A stretch of DNA of 64,000 nt from Paramormyrops kingsleyae (GCF_048594095.1 NC_132821.1:34705585-34769584), one strand, 5' to 3'; shown: positions 1 through 11,030, numbered from the stretch's first letter. Numbers and translations: made by a program. Notes: generated from the letters alone by a model not told the origin.

Positions 1-1287
1 CCTTCAGATTAATTGGGGGGGGTGGGTGGTGAACACATGCCCCCGATTTGCCCAAACCATTCAAACTGCCCCTTTAAAGGTACTCAGTTGCTGAGTGCCC
101 CATGTTTTTACTTTAGGCTTCTGCATGGCGCCAGTGCTGATGCTAAATCTGTTTCCCGAGGTGCAAATGCATTGGCAATGTTCCTATATGAAAATGAATT
201 GAGCTGATTTTAATGGTGACCGCGTGGACTGGGTTCGAATAAGCCCATCAAGCAAACGGCAGTTACATAACTGATAAGCATTTGGACTAACAGAAGAGCA
301 CCTGGCCTATGAGGGCATTCCGGCCTGTGCAGAAGCCAGCCAACATGGCTACTGTATCTTCAGACGGAAAACATACACTTCTATTATTCTACGATTCAGT
401 CAACCAATTTCTAAAAAGATGCTGTGGCTTCTTAAATCCTTTTAAATGTGCAGTTAATACCTGGCTACAGTAAAGACCAGCCATGGAATGTATAGGGTTT
501 CATTTTAATCCTTCAGCCAGATATAATGAAGAAAAAATGAGACTAGTGTGACGTGATGGAAACAGTGTAAAAGTGTGTCTGAGAAGCATGAGAAATATTA
601 CATTTTCCATTCTGGGTCATTACTCATATACTGCTGTGTGTCTCAGGCTTTAAAATGTGTGATTAATATTCAGTGCAACATTGATTCTATATTTTAAAGG
701 AGTTTTCTATATATTTGTTTGTTTATCTAAAACCCTTCCCAATAATAGTTAGTGGAAGTGGCAGGGGCATAGCTAGGAAATCCAGGCCCTCAAACAAAAG
801 GGACCTTCCCCCCACCGCAATTATATAATTTTAAGTATTCAAGGACCCCTGTAAAGTGCTGGACCCTCTGAATCAAACAGCACCACACAATTGAACATCC
901 AAAAGATATGGGCTTAGGAGCTGCTTTTGCCTTTTTAAAAGTAAGAGGGGGCTGTATGACCCCTGTGAGCACTGACATCCCTGCGATCTTTTTGGTGTTT
1001 CAGTGAAAAACCCCAGCTCACGTGGCCCTGGGAGGTGCAGCAGAGTTCATCTGCGCATTTTCTGTTCGTCCTTTTAACGAAACAGATTTATCTGGACCTA
1101 CATGCAGATCCTCCTCCATATGCACCTCGCGGGTCACCAGCTGGCCGTCTAGCAGATTACCCGACCACCCTCTCTGGCAGGCTAGGGACACCTGTTTCAG
1201 AATTCTGTTCTGGACTGCAAAATTGGGCACAGATCTGGGCCGACCAAGGCCGCGGGGCAGATGGAAGCAGGGGCTGTACATTTGGGG
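1..1287. other. unique tract, no gene seen
   Basis: No exon, RNA gene or tandem repeat is recognised. A weak inverted pair, CAGGGGCATA near 754 and its approximate complement near 966, could mark an old hAT-type miniature element, but no target duplication is visible. The open frames near 1020-1500 run into the SINE downstream and have no recognisable domain. Confidence 0.5.
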
Positions 1288-1488
1288 GGCGAGGCGTCTC
1301 TCAGCAGGCTGGGGATCTGTGCCAGAAGCTCATGAGTTCAAATCCCATGTTTGGAAGGGTGACTTCATCGTTGGACCCTTAAGCCCAATTTGTCCAGCTA
1401 CACTGTCTGACCCTGTTCTCTTATTCTCAGTTGTATGTCGCTTTAGGCAAAAGCATCTGCTAAATAAATGTAATGAAATATGTGGGGA
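1288..1488 (+). mobile_element. tRNA-derived SINE
   Basis: The 5' part looks like a tRNA gene: a box-A-like segment (TCTCAGCAGG) and a good box B (GAGTTCAAATCC) about 45 bases later, the internal RNA polymerase III promoter. The 3' part ends in AAAGCATCTGCTAAATAAAT, the tail common to many teleost SINEs and shared with L2-clade LINEs. Same general family as the copies near 7.1, 10, 35, 43 and 51 kb. The exact 5' edge is uncertain. Confidence 0.75.
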
Positions 1489-1624
1489 GGACTACAGGTA
1501 TAACTGTACATGAGTATAACACCAACATGTCTTGTGGAGTCTAGGAATATTGATGAGGCTCCAAATCATGTGCTAAAATTGTCTTCACCAGTAATTGCAT
1601 TTGCCATTCCAGAAGTATACACTG
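1489..1624. other. short unique spacer
   Basis: Spacer between the SINE and the 45-bp array. The array begins without a degenerate edge, in the context TATACACTG. Confidence 0.5.
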
Positions 1625-4600
1625 CCTGTCTGAAATGCATTACGGACAGTCCCCAGGTTACATACTCTTCCTGTCTGAAATGCATTACGGACAGTCCCCA
1701 GGTTACATACTCTGCCTGTCTGAAATGCATTACAGACAGTCCCCAGGTTACATACTCTTCCTGTCTGAAATGCATTACGGACAGTCCCCAGCTTACATAC
1801 TCTTCCTGTCTGAAATGCATTACGGACAGTCCCCAAGCTACATACTCTTCCTGTCTGAAATGCATTACGGACAGTCCCCAGGTTACATACTCTGCCTGTC
1901 TGAAATGCATTACGGACAGTCCCCAGGTTACATACTCTTCCTGTCTGAAATGCATTACGGACAGTCCCCAGGTTACATACTCTTCCTGTCTGAAATGCAT
2001 TACGGACAGTCCCCAGGTTACATACTCTTCCTGTCTGAAATGCATTACGGACAGTCCCCAGGTTACATACTCTGCCTGTCTGAAATGCATTACGGACAGT
2101 CCCCAGGTTACATACTCTGCCTGTCTGAAATGCATTACGGACAGTCCCCAGGTTACATACTCTTCCTGTCTGAAATGCATTACGGACAGTCCCCAGGTTA
2201 CATACTCTTCCTGTCTGAAATGCATTACGGACAGTCCCCAGCTTACATACTCTTCCTGTCTGAAATGCATTACGGACAGTCCCCAGGTTACATACTCTTC
2301 CTGTCTGAAATGCATTACGGACAGACCCCAGGTTACATACTCTGCCTGTCTGAAATGCATTACGGACAGTCCCCAGGTTACATACTCTGCCTGTCTGAAA
2401 TGCATTACGGACAGTCCCCAGGTTACATACTCTTCCTGTCTGAAATGCATTACGGACAGTCCCCAGCTTACATACTCTTCCTGTCTGAAATGCATTACGG
2501 ACAGTCCCCAGGCTACATACTCTTCCTGTCTGAAATGCATTACGGACAGTCCCCAGGTTACATACTCTGCCTGTCTGAAATGCATTACGGACAGTCCCCA
2601 GGCTACATACTCTTCCTGTCTGAAATGCATTACGGACAGTCCCCAGGTTACATACTCTGCCTGTCTGAAATGCATTACGGACAGTCCCCAGGTTACATAC
2701 TCTTCCTGTCTGAAATGCATTACGGACAGTCCCCAGGTTACATACTCTGCCTGTCTGAAATGCATTACGGACAGTCCCCAGGTTACATACTCTTCCTGTC
2801 TGAAATGCATTACGGACAGTCCCCAGGTTACATACTCTGCCTGTCTGAAATGCATTACGGACAGTCCCCAGGTTACATACTCTGCCTGTCTGAAATGCAT
2901 TACGGACAGTCCCCAGGTTACATACTCTTCCTGTCTGAAATGCATTACGGACAGTCCCCAGGTTACATACTCATCCTGTCTGAAATGCATTACGGACAGA
3001 CCCCAGGTTACATACTCTGCCTGTCTGAAATGCATTACGGACAGTCCCCAGGTTACATACTCTTCCTGTCTGAAATGCATTACGGACAGACCCCAGGTTA
3101 CATACTCTTCCTGTCTGAAATGCATTACGGACAGTCCCCAGCTTACATACTCTTCCTGTCTGAAATGCATTACGGACAGTCCCCAGGCTACATACTCTTC
3201 CTGTCTGAAATGCATTACGGACAGTCCCCAGGTTACATACTCTGCCTGTCTGAAATGCATTACGGACAGTCCCCAGGTTACATACTCTTCCTGTCTGAAA
3301 TGCATTACGGACAGTCCCCAGGTTACATACTCTGCCTGTCTGAAATGCATTACGGACAGTCCCCAGGTTACATACTCTTCCTGTCTGAAATGCATTACGG
3401 ACAGTCCCCAGCTTACATACTCTTCCTGTCTGAAATGCATTACGGACAGTCCCCAGGCTACATACTCTTCCTGTCTGAAATGCATTACGGACAGTCCCCA
3501 GGCTACATACTCTGCCTGTCTGAAATGCATTACGGACAGTCCCCAGGTTACATACTCTTCCTGTCTGAAATGCATTACGGACAGTCCCCAGGTTACATAC
3601 TCTGCCTGTCTGAAATGCATTACGGACAGTCCCCAGGTTACATACTCTTCCTGTCTGAAATGCATTACGGACAGTCCCCAGGTTACATACTCTGCCTGTC
3701 TGAAATGCATTACGGACAGTCCCCAGGTTACATACTCTGCCTGTCTGAAATGCATTACGGACAGTCCCCAGGTTACATACTCTTCCTGTCTGAAATGCAT
3801 TACGGACAGTCCCCAGGTTACATACTCTGCCTGTCTGAAATGCATTACGGACAGTCCCCAGGTTACATACTCTTCCTGTCTGAAATGCATTACGGACAGT
3901 CCCCAGGTTACATACTCTTCCTGTCTGAAATGCATTACGGACAGTCCCCAGGTTACATACTCTGCCTGTCTGAAATGCATTACGGACAGTCCCCAGCTTA
4001 CATACTCTTCCTGTCTGAAATGCATTACGGACAGTCCCCAGGTTACATACTCTTCCTGTCTGATATGCATTACGGACAGTCCCCAGGTTACATACTCTTC
4101 CTGTCTGAAATGCATTACGGACAGTCCCCAGGTTACATACTCTGCCTGTCTGAAATGCATTACGGACAGTCCCCAGGTAACATACTCTGCCTGTCTGAAA
4201 TGCATTACGGACAGTCCCCAGGTTACATACTCTGCCTGTCTGGAATGTATTACGGACAGTCCCCAGGTTACATACTCTTCCTGTCTGAAATGCATTACGG
4301 ACAGTCCCCAGGTTACATACTCTGCCTGTCTGAAATGCATTACGGACAGTACCCAGGTTGCATACTCTGCCTGTCTGGAATGTATTACGGACAGTCCCCA
4401 GGTTATATACTCTGCCTGTCTGAAATGCATTACGGACAGTCCCCAGGTTATATACTCTGCCTGTCTGGAATGCATTACAGACAGTCCCCAGGTTACATAC
4501 TCTTCCTGTCTGAAATGCATTACGGACAGTCCCCAGGTTACATACTCTGCCTGTCTGGAATGCATTACGAACAGTCCCCAGGTTACATACTCTGCCTGTC

Positions 4601-4632
4601 TGGAATGCATTACGGACAGTCCCAAGGTTACA
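1625..4632. repeat. 45-bp minisatellite, about 67 units
   Basis: Units start CCTGTCTGAAATGCATTACG and end with TTACATACTCTT or TTACATACTCTG. 3008 bp divided by 45 gives 66.8 copies. Most units differ only at three or four positions (tcTTcc/tcTGcc, cagGTT/cagCTT/cagGCT, acagT/acagA). The last ten or so units (from about 4230) carry more changes such as TGGAATG and GGTTATATAC. Each unit holds an imperfect 24-bp dyad centred on ATGCAT. Because 45 is divisible by 3 and the unit lacks stops in several frames, frames of over 1000 codons are open on both strands. The variants change residues (S/A, V/L/A) instead of being synonymous, so protein coding is unlikely. Confidence 0.97.
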
Positions 4633-4899
4633 AAATGAGTCTCTTTTTTAGTCGAATTTGTAGTTATGTTGTAAAAATAATAATACACTACACAATAATA
4701 ATAAAAGCAACTCCATACGGTACTGCACTGCATCTTGGGTCAACGAACTGCTGAAGTGTTATAGAGTACTGTGTGCATTCCTTTTAACAAACCATTGTAT
4801 TTAACCAAAATATTTAATATAACGGGCTTCATGGTAGTCTGTACGTACAAGCCGTACGTACGTCCGTGAGTCAGATGCTCGTAACCCGGGGACTGCCTG
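4633..4899 (-). mobile_element. terminal part of a Tigger/pogo-like DNA transposon
   Basis: On the minus strand this segment begins with the inverted-repeat-like end CAGGCAGTCCCCGGGTTACG, next to a TA at 4900-4901. It aligns over about 270 bp with the segment starting at 10731: shared blocks include TTAAATACAAT, GCAGTACCG, and TATTATTTTT followed by CAACATA and CTACAAATTC. The other end of this copy is replaced by the 45-bp array. The array unit itself contains GGACAGTCCCCAGGTTACAT, close to the element's terminus. TA target site and terminus style fit Tc1/mariner-Tigger elements. No transposase is seen. Confidence 0.7.
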
Positions 4900-4901
4900 T
4901 A

Positions 4902-6412
4902 CTTTAATATCCACCACCACACTTAGCATATGTATCATTGTTAAATTACTATGTCAGACACATCAACTGAGGCGCGATGTAGAAGCTAGAATGTATTACA
5001 TCCATAACAAAGTTCCCAAGATCGTTCTGAACACTCTTAGGAGAGGTGCGTTTTATTACAAAATCTCCATAAACTACAGCTGATTTTCTCTTTTATTTCT
5101 AATGATTGAACCCATCTATCTTCCATACCAACTCTTTTTTAATGGATGAAGTACGTGCTAATTCTGTGTTCTTATATGAGAACCTCTCTTCATCTTCCAT
5201 AAACACCAGTGTGACCTAGGAGCTGATCCCAGGTAGCACAGAATACGAGGCAGGGGACACCCTGGATGGGACACCAGTCAATCGTACAGCAATTTCATTT
5301 TTCCCTTATCACCTAAACATACTGTTTCGATTTACTAACATACTCTACTAACGTTTAAGATTTAAAAATGTTAAAAAAGAAACCAAAACAATATAAATAC
5401 ATACAAATACATCTTTTTATGCATTAATATTTCGATTAAATGTACTAAACTGTCAGTATTTATGTCAGCCTTCCGTAAGGACATAGGATTGAAGGTTCAT
5501 CCAAGAGTAAAGAGTAATCGCCCTGCACGTACTGATTATAGATGGTCTTACCGGTACCGCTGTGTGGACGGCTTCAAACGAGCAGGATTTTCTATCAGTC
5601 TCCGTCAGCCATGCCAGGATGCCACTGTGACTTTACCCGGGATCGATGCCCCTTTTATCTACTCCTCTCTCCAGCAGATGCACGGGCTCTGGGATGCCCG
5701 ACCTTTGACCCTGAGCTGACCGTCAGATTAACCTCTGACTCCTCACTCAAGGTTGTCCATCCTCACCTCCTACCGACATGTACCCCCAGATCCGTGTCAC
5801 TCCTGGGTCTGTGTTGCTTTCAAATTAATTTGCTGATAGTTCAAAGGGAACAAAATATATCACCGGGAACTTTGAATGAGACCTACTGTTTCATCTCTTT
5901 GTCAACAGATTCAGACGCTGCATCATGTTCTTGGAAAGAATCGTTTTTCACCCGTGTGAAAGTGATAAATGGAGAAATCGCTCAACAAATATATATATCC
6001 TGCTTGGCTGTTACTTCTGTTAATATGACATGTACATATTTCCAATCTTGTACATTTACTGTCGAACGGGGGGATTTAATCTGATACAACACGTAACATT
6101 ACCTTACGATATAGACTAGAATCATTTGAATATGTGAAGTATTTTTAATACTCTTCTCTCTTATTTGACCTCTTCTCTCATACCCCAGTCCTGTCTCTAA
6201 TCACATACCAGAATACCATTACCAATGTGTTGTTTTTAGTATACGGTGTGTTCACGATTCTTAAATTGTATTGCAATTTACAGGGAGCCTTATCGGCAGC
6301 TGGAAGATGGCAGCTGTTGATATCATCAAGCAGCAGTTTGTCAACATGAATGGAATGTAAACACTCATGTGAGTCAGTCTATTTACTGCCGATCATACAA
6401 GGATTGTATATA
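4902..6412. other. mostly unique tract, no gene seen
   Basis: No domain-bearing frame is seen. A fragment at about 5215-5290 (GGGACACCCTGGATGGGACA, CCAGTCAATCG) belongs to the dispersed repeat also present at 11.15, 24.7 and 42.5 kb. The open frame at 5542-6084 (180 codons) shows no recognisable domain. Confidence 0.5.
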
Positions 6413-6915
6413 CAGCTGAGGAAAAAATTAAGAGACCACTCTATATTTTTAAACAAATCTGCATTTTTAAATCATGTTTTAATTGTGGTTCTGCTGGCAG
6501 AAGCTGCACTGAGCAGCAGGATCCTGTCAGGTTAAAAATTCCTAAGACAGGAAGACACAAGAATAAGTTTAAGCAGGAACCACTGGGAACGACCAGAAAC
6601 CAGCCAGGTAAAAAGCGGAAGCGACATTCTAATGCCACAGATGACCGCTAACTTAAAAAGGACTGTGACCTTCAAAAGGAATGGGAAACATTAAGTGCAG
6701 GTGTGAAGTGAACTGCTAGGACAGTTTGTATCAGGCTCCTAGAAGCAGGACTGAAGTCCAATAAAGCCAGGAAGAAGCTCTTCATTAATGAGAAACAGGG
6801 AAGAACCAGACTGCAGTTTGCAGAAAAATATATCATTCACAGACGCAGACCCATACATTGAGAAATGAGTGAAACAAAATATTGTGCTGTGGTCTCTTCA
6901 TTTTTTCCGTGGCTG
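6413..6915 (+). mobile_element. decayed Tc1-like transposon
   Basis: Flanked by TA at 6411-6412 and 6916-6917, the target site of Tc1/mariner elements. The ends form an imperfect inverted repeat: CAGCTGAGGAAAAAATTAAG on the left, and on the right the complement of CAGCCACGGAAAAAATGAAG. Both are followed by AGAGACCAC. About 503 bp long, so heavily deleted relative to full Tc1 elements (about 1.2-1.6 kb). It contains a transposase remnant and is non-autonomous. Confidence 0.85.
6600..6845 (+). pseudogene. Tc1 transposase fragment
   Basis: In one frame from 6733 the translation reads RLLEAGLKSNKARKKLF and continues to RLQFAEKY, the segment of Tc1 transposases between the helix-turn-helix DNA-binding region and the catalytic core. 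Upstream, ATDDR near 6640 resembles the second helix-turn-helix region but is broken by stop codons. The catalytic DDE region is absent in this copy. Dead remnant. Confidence 0.8.
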
Positions 6916-7079
6916 TATGTACATCACCAGTTAATAGTTTGGACACACCTACCCATAGAAAAGTTTATTTGTACTACTCTCTACATTTTAGAATAATTAT
7001 TAATATAACAAAACTATAAAACAGCATATATTGAATTATGCACTGACCGAAAAAGTATTAAACAAAAAAACAGAACTGT

Positions 7080-7230
7080 TAGGGGGGAAGCTCTGTTGGG
7101 TTAGGACTCAGAAGGTTGCTGGTTCAAATCCCTGGGTCGGCAGAGTTATCCCAACATTGGGCCTTGTGCAAAACCCTTAACCCCAGTTGCTCCAGGGACC
7201 GGCTGACCCTAATTCCTCCTCTACGTCCCT
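7080..7230 (+). mobile_element. SINE fragment inserted in the Tc1 remnant
   Basis: Contains GAAGGTTGCTGGTTCAAATC (tRNA-like box B) followed by GGGCCTTGTGCAAAACCCTT and AACCCCAGTTGCTCCAGGG, the central body of the teleost tRNA-SINE seen elsewhere in the window. It stops near CTACGTCCCTTT, before the usual 3' tail, so it is 3'-truncated or has been overwritten. Confidence 0.7.
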
Positions 7231-7231
7231 T

Positions 7232-7402
7232 TCATGAGATGGCCTCCCGGGATACTTTTCCAGCTGTCCTGAACGAGGTCCCACATATATGCTCAGCAGT
7301 CATTGGCTGCCTTTCCTTCTCTCTCTGGTCAAACTCCTCCAAAACCATTTCTACTGGGTTTAGGTCAGGTGACCAGGTCATGTGATGATACGACGCCATA
7401 AC
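7232..7402 (-). pseudogene. Tc1 transposase C-terminal fragment
   Basis: Minus-strand translation includes HHMTWSPDLNPVEMVLEEF and then FDQREKERQP. SPDLNPxE is the hallmark motif holding the last acidic residue of the DDE catalytic triad in Tc1 transposases. The two upstream catalytic aspartates are not present because the 5' part is lost. The frame stays open beyond the element to 7561, but that extension is flanking sequence. Confidence 0.85.
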
Positions 7403-7454
7403 TCTCCTATGAAGGAGGCTTGGCGTGTCCAAACTTTTGACTGGTACTGTATAT

Positions 7455-7610
7455 AGTATGCATCTATCCATTTGCCATAACTGCTTATCCAGTACTGGAG
7501 TAGATGAGGAACATCCTGGCAAGACTCGGGACAAATAATCTCTGGGGGATCTTAGAGACACCTGACATGGACAGAACTTGCAAACTCCAGAGAGCTAAGG
7601 GAGAGAATGA
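7455..7610 (+). repeat. fragment of a dispersed CCATCCATTTTC-type repeat
   Basis: Has CTATCCATTTGCCATAACTG then CTTATCCAGTA, and later GAACTTGCAAACTCCA, matching in order the ends of the fish repeat that is longer at 24731-26478. Probably a decayed LINE 3' end. The family name is not asserted. Confidence 0.6.
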
Positions 7611-8650
7611 GCCTGCCACTGGAAAGAACAGTCTAACAAAATAGCAATTAAAGGTGTTTCTGTCAGTCTGAGGGTGGGTGTCTAGTGCCACAGATAGAAG
7701 ACATATTTCCTATCAGTAAAATATATTAGTAGAACATCAGTAATGAAAGTAACACTGTAGGATATCAGCATAGAGACCAAGATGCACGTCGTACACAACC
7801 TGACTCAAAGAATATATACTTCACACATTAGTACGCGGAATGTTGTAATACCAGAAAGTGTGTGGCATGCAATTCGATACAGGATTCTGTTTAATTAAGC
7901 GTCTGTGATTATGAAAATGCTGCCAATTTAGGATTAAACAGTGCAGCTTAATGAAACGGAAAGGAGACATTGTTAGAAAAAAACATCACATTAATTGTTA
8001 TTAAAGTGTTCTGAGAGCACCTGTAAGGGGTATGGTAATGATGGTGTGGTTTTACAAAGCAAGAAGCAAAGCTAATGGTTTTTGTGCAATTCTGCTAACG
8101 GTGTGTGGGACTGAGGTGTTGGAGAGATACTCGGTGCTGCCCAGGGAATTGTGGGAAATCCCATGGGAACAGAGAGCCTTTGACAATGGAAAGGGCTTCT
8201 GCTGAACAGAAAACAATGGTCCTTCTACAAGCCAACCTGTTAGTGCTTTCTGCCGCAGGTAATCATAGGAGAAGCATGCTGCTTGTTTGAGATAAGATGG
8301 TATATTTCACATTTCATTAACATGCATTAACTGCAGAGGAAAAACAGTTTTGAATGAATCTCTTGCTTGTTGATCTTTATTTTACAAATTTCATGTCAAT
8401 ATGCAATTCATAATAAAGCTGAATCCTGCATCAGTACGCTAACCTCATAGCACAACAGCTAAACGCAATAGCAATTACCCCAAATTATACCATCAAGGTT
8501 GAATATGTGATGGAAGTATGTCAATATTTTAATTGGAAAATCACAAAAAATAGCAGCATACTATTTTCTGCTTCAAAAAATACATGCCTACCATTTTTAA
8601 AAATATGTATTCAGAGTTTAACCCGATGGTTTTAGAATTTATCCCTTATA
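7611..8650. other. unique tract, no gene seen
   Basis: About 1 kb of AT-rich sequence without a recognisable element, exon or array. Confidence 0.5.
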
Positions 8651-9555
8651 TTATCTTATTAGCAGGGGCGGGCTAACTTCTCTGGGGGCCCAAGGCTGAC
8701 ATGGGTGGGCCCCGCCCCAAAACGGACCATTCAAGGTATTTTTGGGAGCCGAAAGAGAAACGAGAGCGCATTAAAAACAATGCAAGATCAGTAATATGCT
8801 AATCCAAGCACGGGGTGCCAGCAGTGAAACTCACCGATCAGTGTGGGGGCAGGAGCAGCAATTGGGGGCATAGCTGTCAAGTCTCCTGTTTTGGCCGGGA
8901 AACTACCATATTTTACCCCTCTTTCCCGCCGTCCTCCCGTATTAGTATTTTCCCGTAAATCTCCCGTATTATAATATCATAAAGAAAAATTCCTCTGCCT
9001 CTCCAAACTGAACTGTCAGTAGCCTCACGAGAACTGCCACCTGCAGTAGTCTGCAGGTCATTTACAACATTAACCAGGTCATAAATGCGGAGGTTAAAAT
9101 GGCAATGCTGTGTGCCAAAAACAACGTTACTTACACCTTCTGTGTCAATTTCAACAAGGATACAAAGTCTGCAACAAATCTGTATAATAAGTCATTAGCG
9201 AATGCCAGAGAGCCACATGAGTGAACATGAGAAATTAAAAGAAAATGTGTAATGAAAATAAAATGTAAATGACAAGTGGTTATTTTAGATTTCTTGTACA
9301 TCTGTCTTAAAATGTAAGGGATACTGGAGCTTGGTTGGGGTGGTGGGATGGCTCGCGGTGGGTGCCGGAAAATTTCCCTTATTTTCAAATCCAAAACTTG
9401 ACAGGTATGATCGGGGGGGGGGGGTGATCAGTCGGCCAAATTTAAGATATATTGTTATAGATTACAATATTTTAACCAAAGCTGTTATATAAATGGTTTA
9501 GAGTGGACATTTAATCTATGTGACCCCCCCCTCCCCAAATTGTGCTCCTGCTTAA
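8651..9555. mobile_element. possible hAT-type element interrupted by another
   Basis: Begins AGCAGGGGCGGGCTAAC followed by a run rich in GGGCCC, a layout common to fish hAT elements. A partial complement (GTGCTCCTGCT) lies near 9541. No clear target duplication was found, so the outer element is tentative. A well-defined hAT element lies inside it. Confidence 0.35.
8869..9409. mobile_element. hAT-like non-autonomous element
   Basis: Terminal inverted repeats CATAGCTGTCAAG and, at the other end as complement, CATACCTGTCAAG (12 of 13 match). Flanked by ATTGGGGG (8861-8868) and ATCGGGGG (9410-9417), an 8-bp target duplication with one difference, as expected for hAT transposition. 541 bp with no transposase. 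The poly-G tract just downstream (from about 9413) may have changed since insertion. Confidence 0.75.
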
Positions 9556-9559
9556 ATAT

Positions 9560-9983
9560 TACGATTTACTGATTTTCAGACACATTCTTAGCATGTTAGG
9601 TTATAAATAGACACATACGACAATAATAATATAGTACCGTACACCCAGAACAGATGAAATGACTATTTAGGACCCGGAATCCACAGACTGCATCATGGCA
9701 AATAATTTGCATGTTTAAGGTACAGCTTTATTCTTTATTCATTCAGAATCCCTTCTCAAAAGAACTGAGCTGTTTAGAAATAAAAATGCAAATGATGCAT
9801 TCAGCCATGTATTGTAAGATCTCTGATCAGATGTGATGTGGAGCCTGAAGCTGGATTCTGAAAACTCAGTCAAAAAATAATTTATGATGACTAGCGACCA
9901 AATACCTAGCATAGCTTTATATGCAAAGGGGCAGTTATTGACAAAAGTCTGTTTCTTTCCAGAGTTCAGCAAACTGATAACCA
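9560..9983. other. unique tract, no gene seen
   Basis: No element or exon recognised. Confidence 0.5.
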
Positions 9984-10380
9984 TGCGGCGTGTGGCTCAG
10001 TGGGATATTGTGGGACTCAGTGCCCATGATCAGAATCCCAGAGTAGCTAGAGTGATGTCACTGCTGGGCCCATAAGATAGACGCTGACATCACTGCTGAG
10101 CCCTTGAAATAGACTCTGACATCACTACTGGGCCCTTGAGATAGACGCTGACATCACTGCGGGGCCATTGAGATAGACTCTGACATCACTGCCAGGCCCA
10201 TGAGATAGACGCTGACATCATTGCTGGGCCCATGAAACAGATGCTGACATCACTGCTGGGGGTTTGAGAGAGGCCATTAACCCCCAATTGCTCCGAGATC
10301 CTGGCTAATACTGTTCTTTCAAATGGGCATGACTTTGGACAAAAGCATCTGTCAAATCAATGAATACAAATGTATAATAA
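9984..10380 (+). mobile_element. tRNA-derived SINE carrying an internal array
   Basis: The head GCGTGTGGCTCAGTGGGATA is tRNA-like with a box A, followed by a degenerate box B (ATCAGAATCCC). The tail TTTGGACAAAAGCATCTGTC then AAATCAATGAAT is the standard 3' end. Between them, where this SINE family normally has one copy of a segment like TCACTGCTGGGCCCTTGAG, there is a 32-bp tandem array. The body then resumes with AACCCCCAATTGCTCC. Confidence 0.8.
10045..10263. repeat. 32-bp minisatellite inside the SINE, about 7 units
   Basis: Units resemble GCTGACATCACTGCTGGGCC followed by CTTGAGATAGAC. 219 bp, about 6.8 units with 5-15% differences between them. The unit matches the SINE's own sequence at this position, so the array grew from the SINE. 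Confidence 0.9.
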
Positions 10381-10730
10381 ACAAATAAAATAAGTGCACT
10401 GCCTTTAGAAAACAGGCTGCTGAAGCCCATGCCGTAGACCGATTGCTTAGAAAGGCTTTGAGGAACTTACCATTGTATTGATTTTCTCTTTCCTGTTTCA
10501 TCTCCAATCACAGGCAAACAGGCAAGTCCTCATTTTTTTCCTCTAGGAGACTAATGACATTTAGTGCTGGTCATTTTCAGAGATAGGAGTTTTATACATG
10601 CAGCCGTACATCTTTTATTAGTCTGCATTTTGGGGCATTGGGATCTATGACGAATTCCAATAGAAAAGTAGGAATTCCAGTCAAAAACACACCTAGTTGG
10701 CCAGGGAAATATTATAGGCCTATTGCAATA
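10381..10730. other. unique spacer
   Basis: No feature recognised; ends at the TA flanking the next transposon end. Confidence 0.5.
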
Positions 10731-11030
10731 CAGGTAGTCCCCAGAATGTCCGACTTAATGACAACTCGTACTTCCAAACGGACTGCCATAAAGCCTATTA
10801 CAGTATATTAAACATCGGAGTTAAATACAATAGTTAATGATAATGAACACACACACTTTGTGACACTCATGAAAACACTGTGTGGATTCAGCTACAGTAC
10901 AGTACAGTACCGCATGTCGTCAATATTATTATTACTGTATTATTGTTGCTGTTATTCTGTACTGTAATATTATTTTTCCAACATACCTACAAATTCAAGT
11001 TAAAAACAGACCCTAAACAAACCTACAGCT
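10731..11030 (+). mobile_element. second copy of the Tigger-like transposon end
   Basis: Starts CAGGTAGTCCCCAGAATGTC after TA at 10729-10730 and aligns with the reverse complement of 4633-4899 over most of its length. The far terminus is not found; sequence after about 11030 is unrelated. Non-autonomous or truncated. Confidence 0.7.

Larger units (their letters stand above)
6922..7449 (-). mobile_element. second decayed Tc1-like transposon
   Basis: Flanked by TA at 6920-6921 and 7450-7451. The left end reads CATCACCAGTTAATAGTTTG then GACACACC; the right end is the complement of CAGTACCAGTCAAAAGTTTG then GACACGCC, a terminus common in fish Tc1 elements. It starts six bases after the previous element ends. 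A SINE fragment sits in its middle, and the transposase remnant lies on the minus strand. Confidence 0.85.

Noticed and set aside
1510..4754. Open frames of over 1000 codons on both strands in the 45-bp array
   Set aside because: The unit is 45 bp and stop-free in several frames, so any array of it stays open. Variants alter residues in each frame and are not biased to silent positions, and no signal peptide or splice context is seen.
5542..6084. 180-codon open frame in unique sequence
   Set aside because: No domain, no conserved motif, and no convincing splice or start context; length is possible by chance.
7116..7385. Plus-strand open frame over the second Tc1 element
   Set aside because: It is a shadow of the minus-strand transposase remnant plus the inserted SINE.
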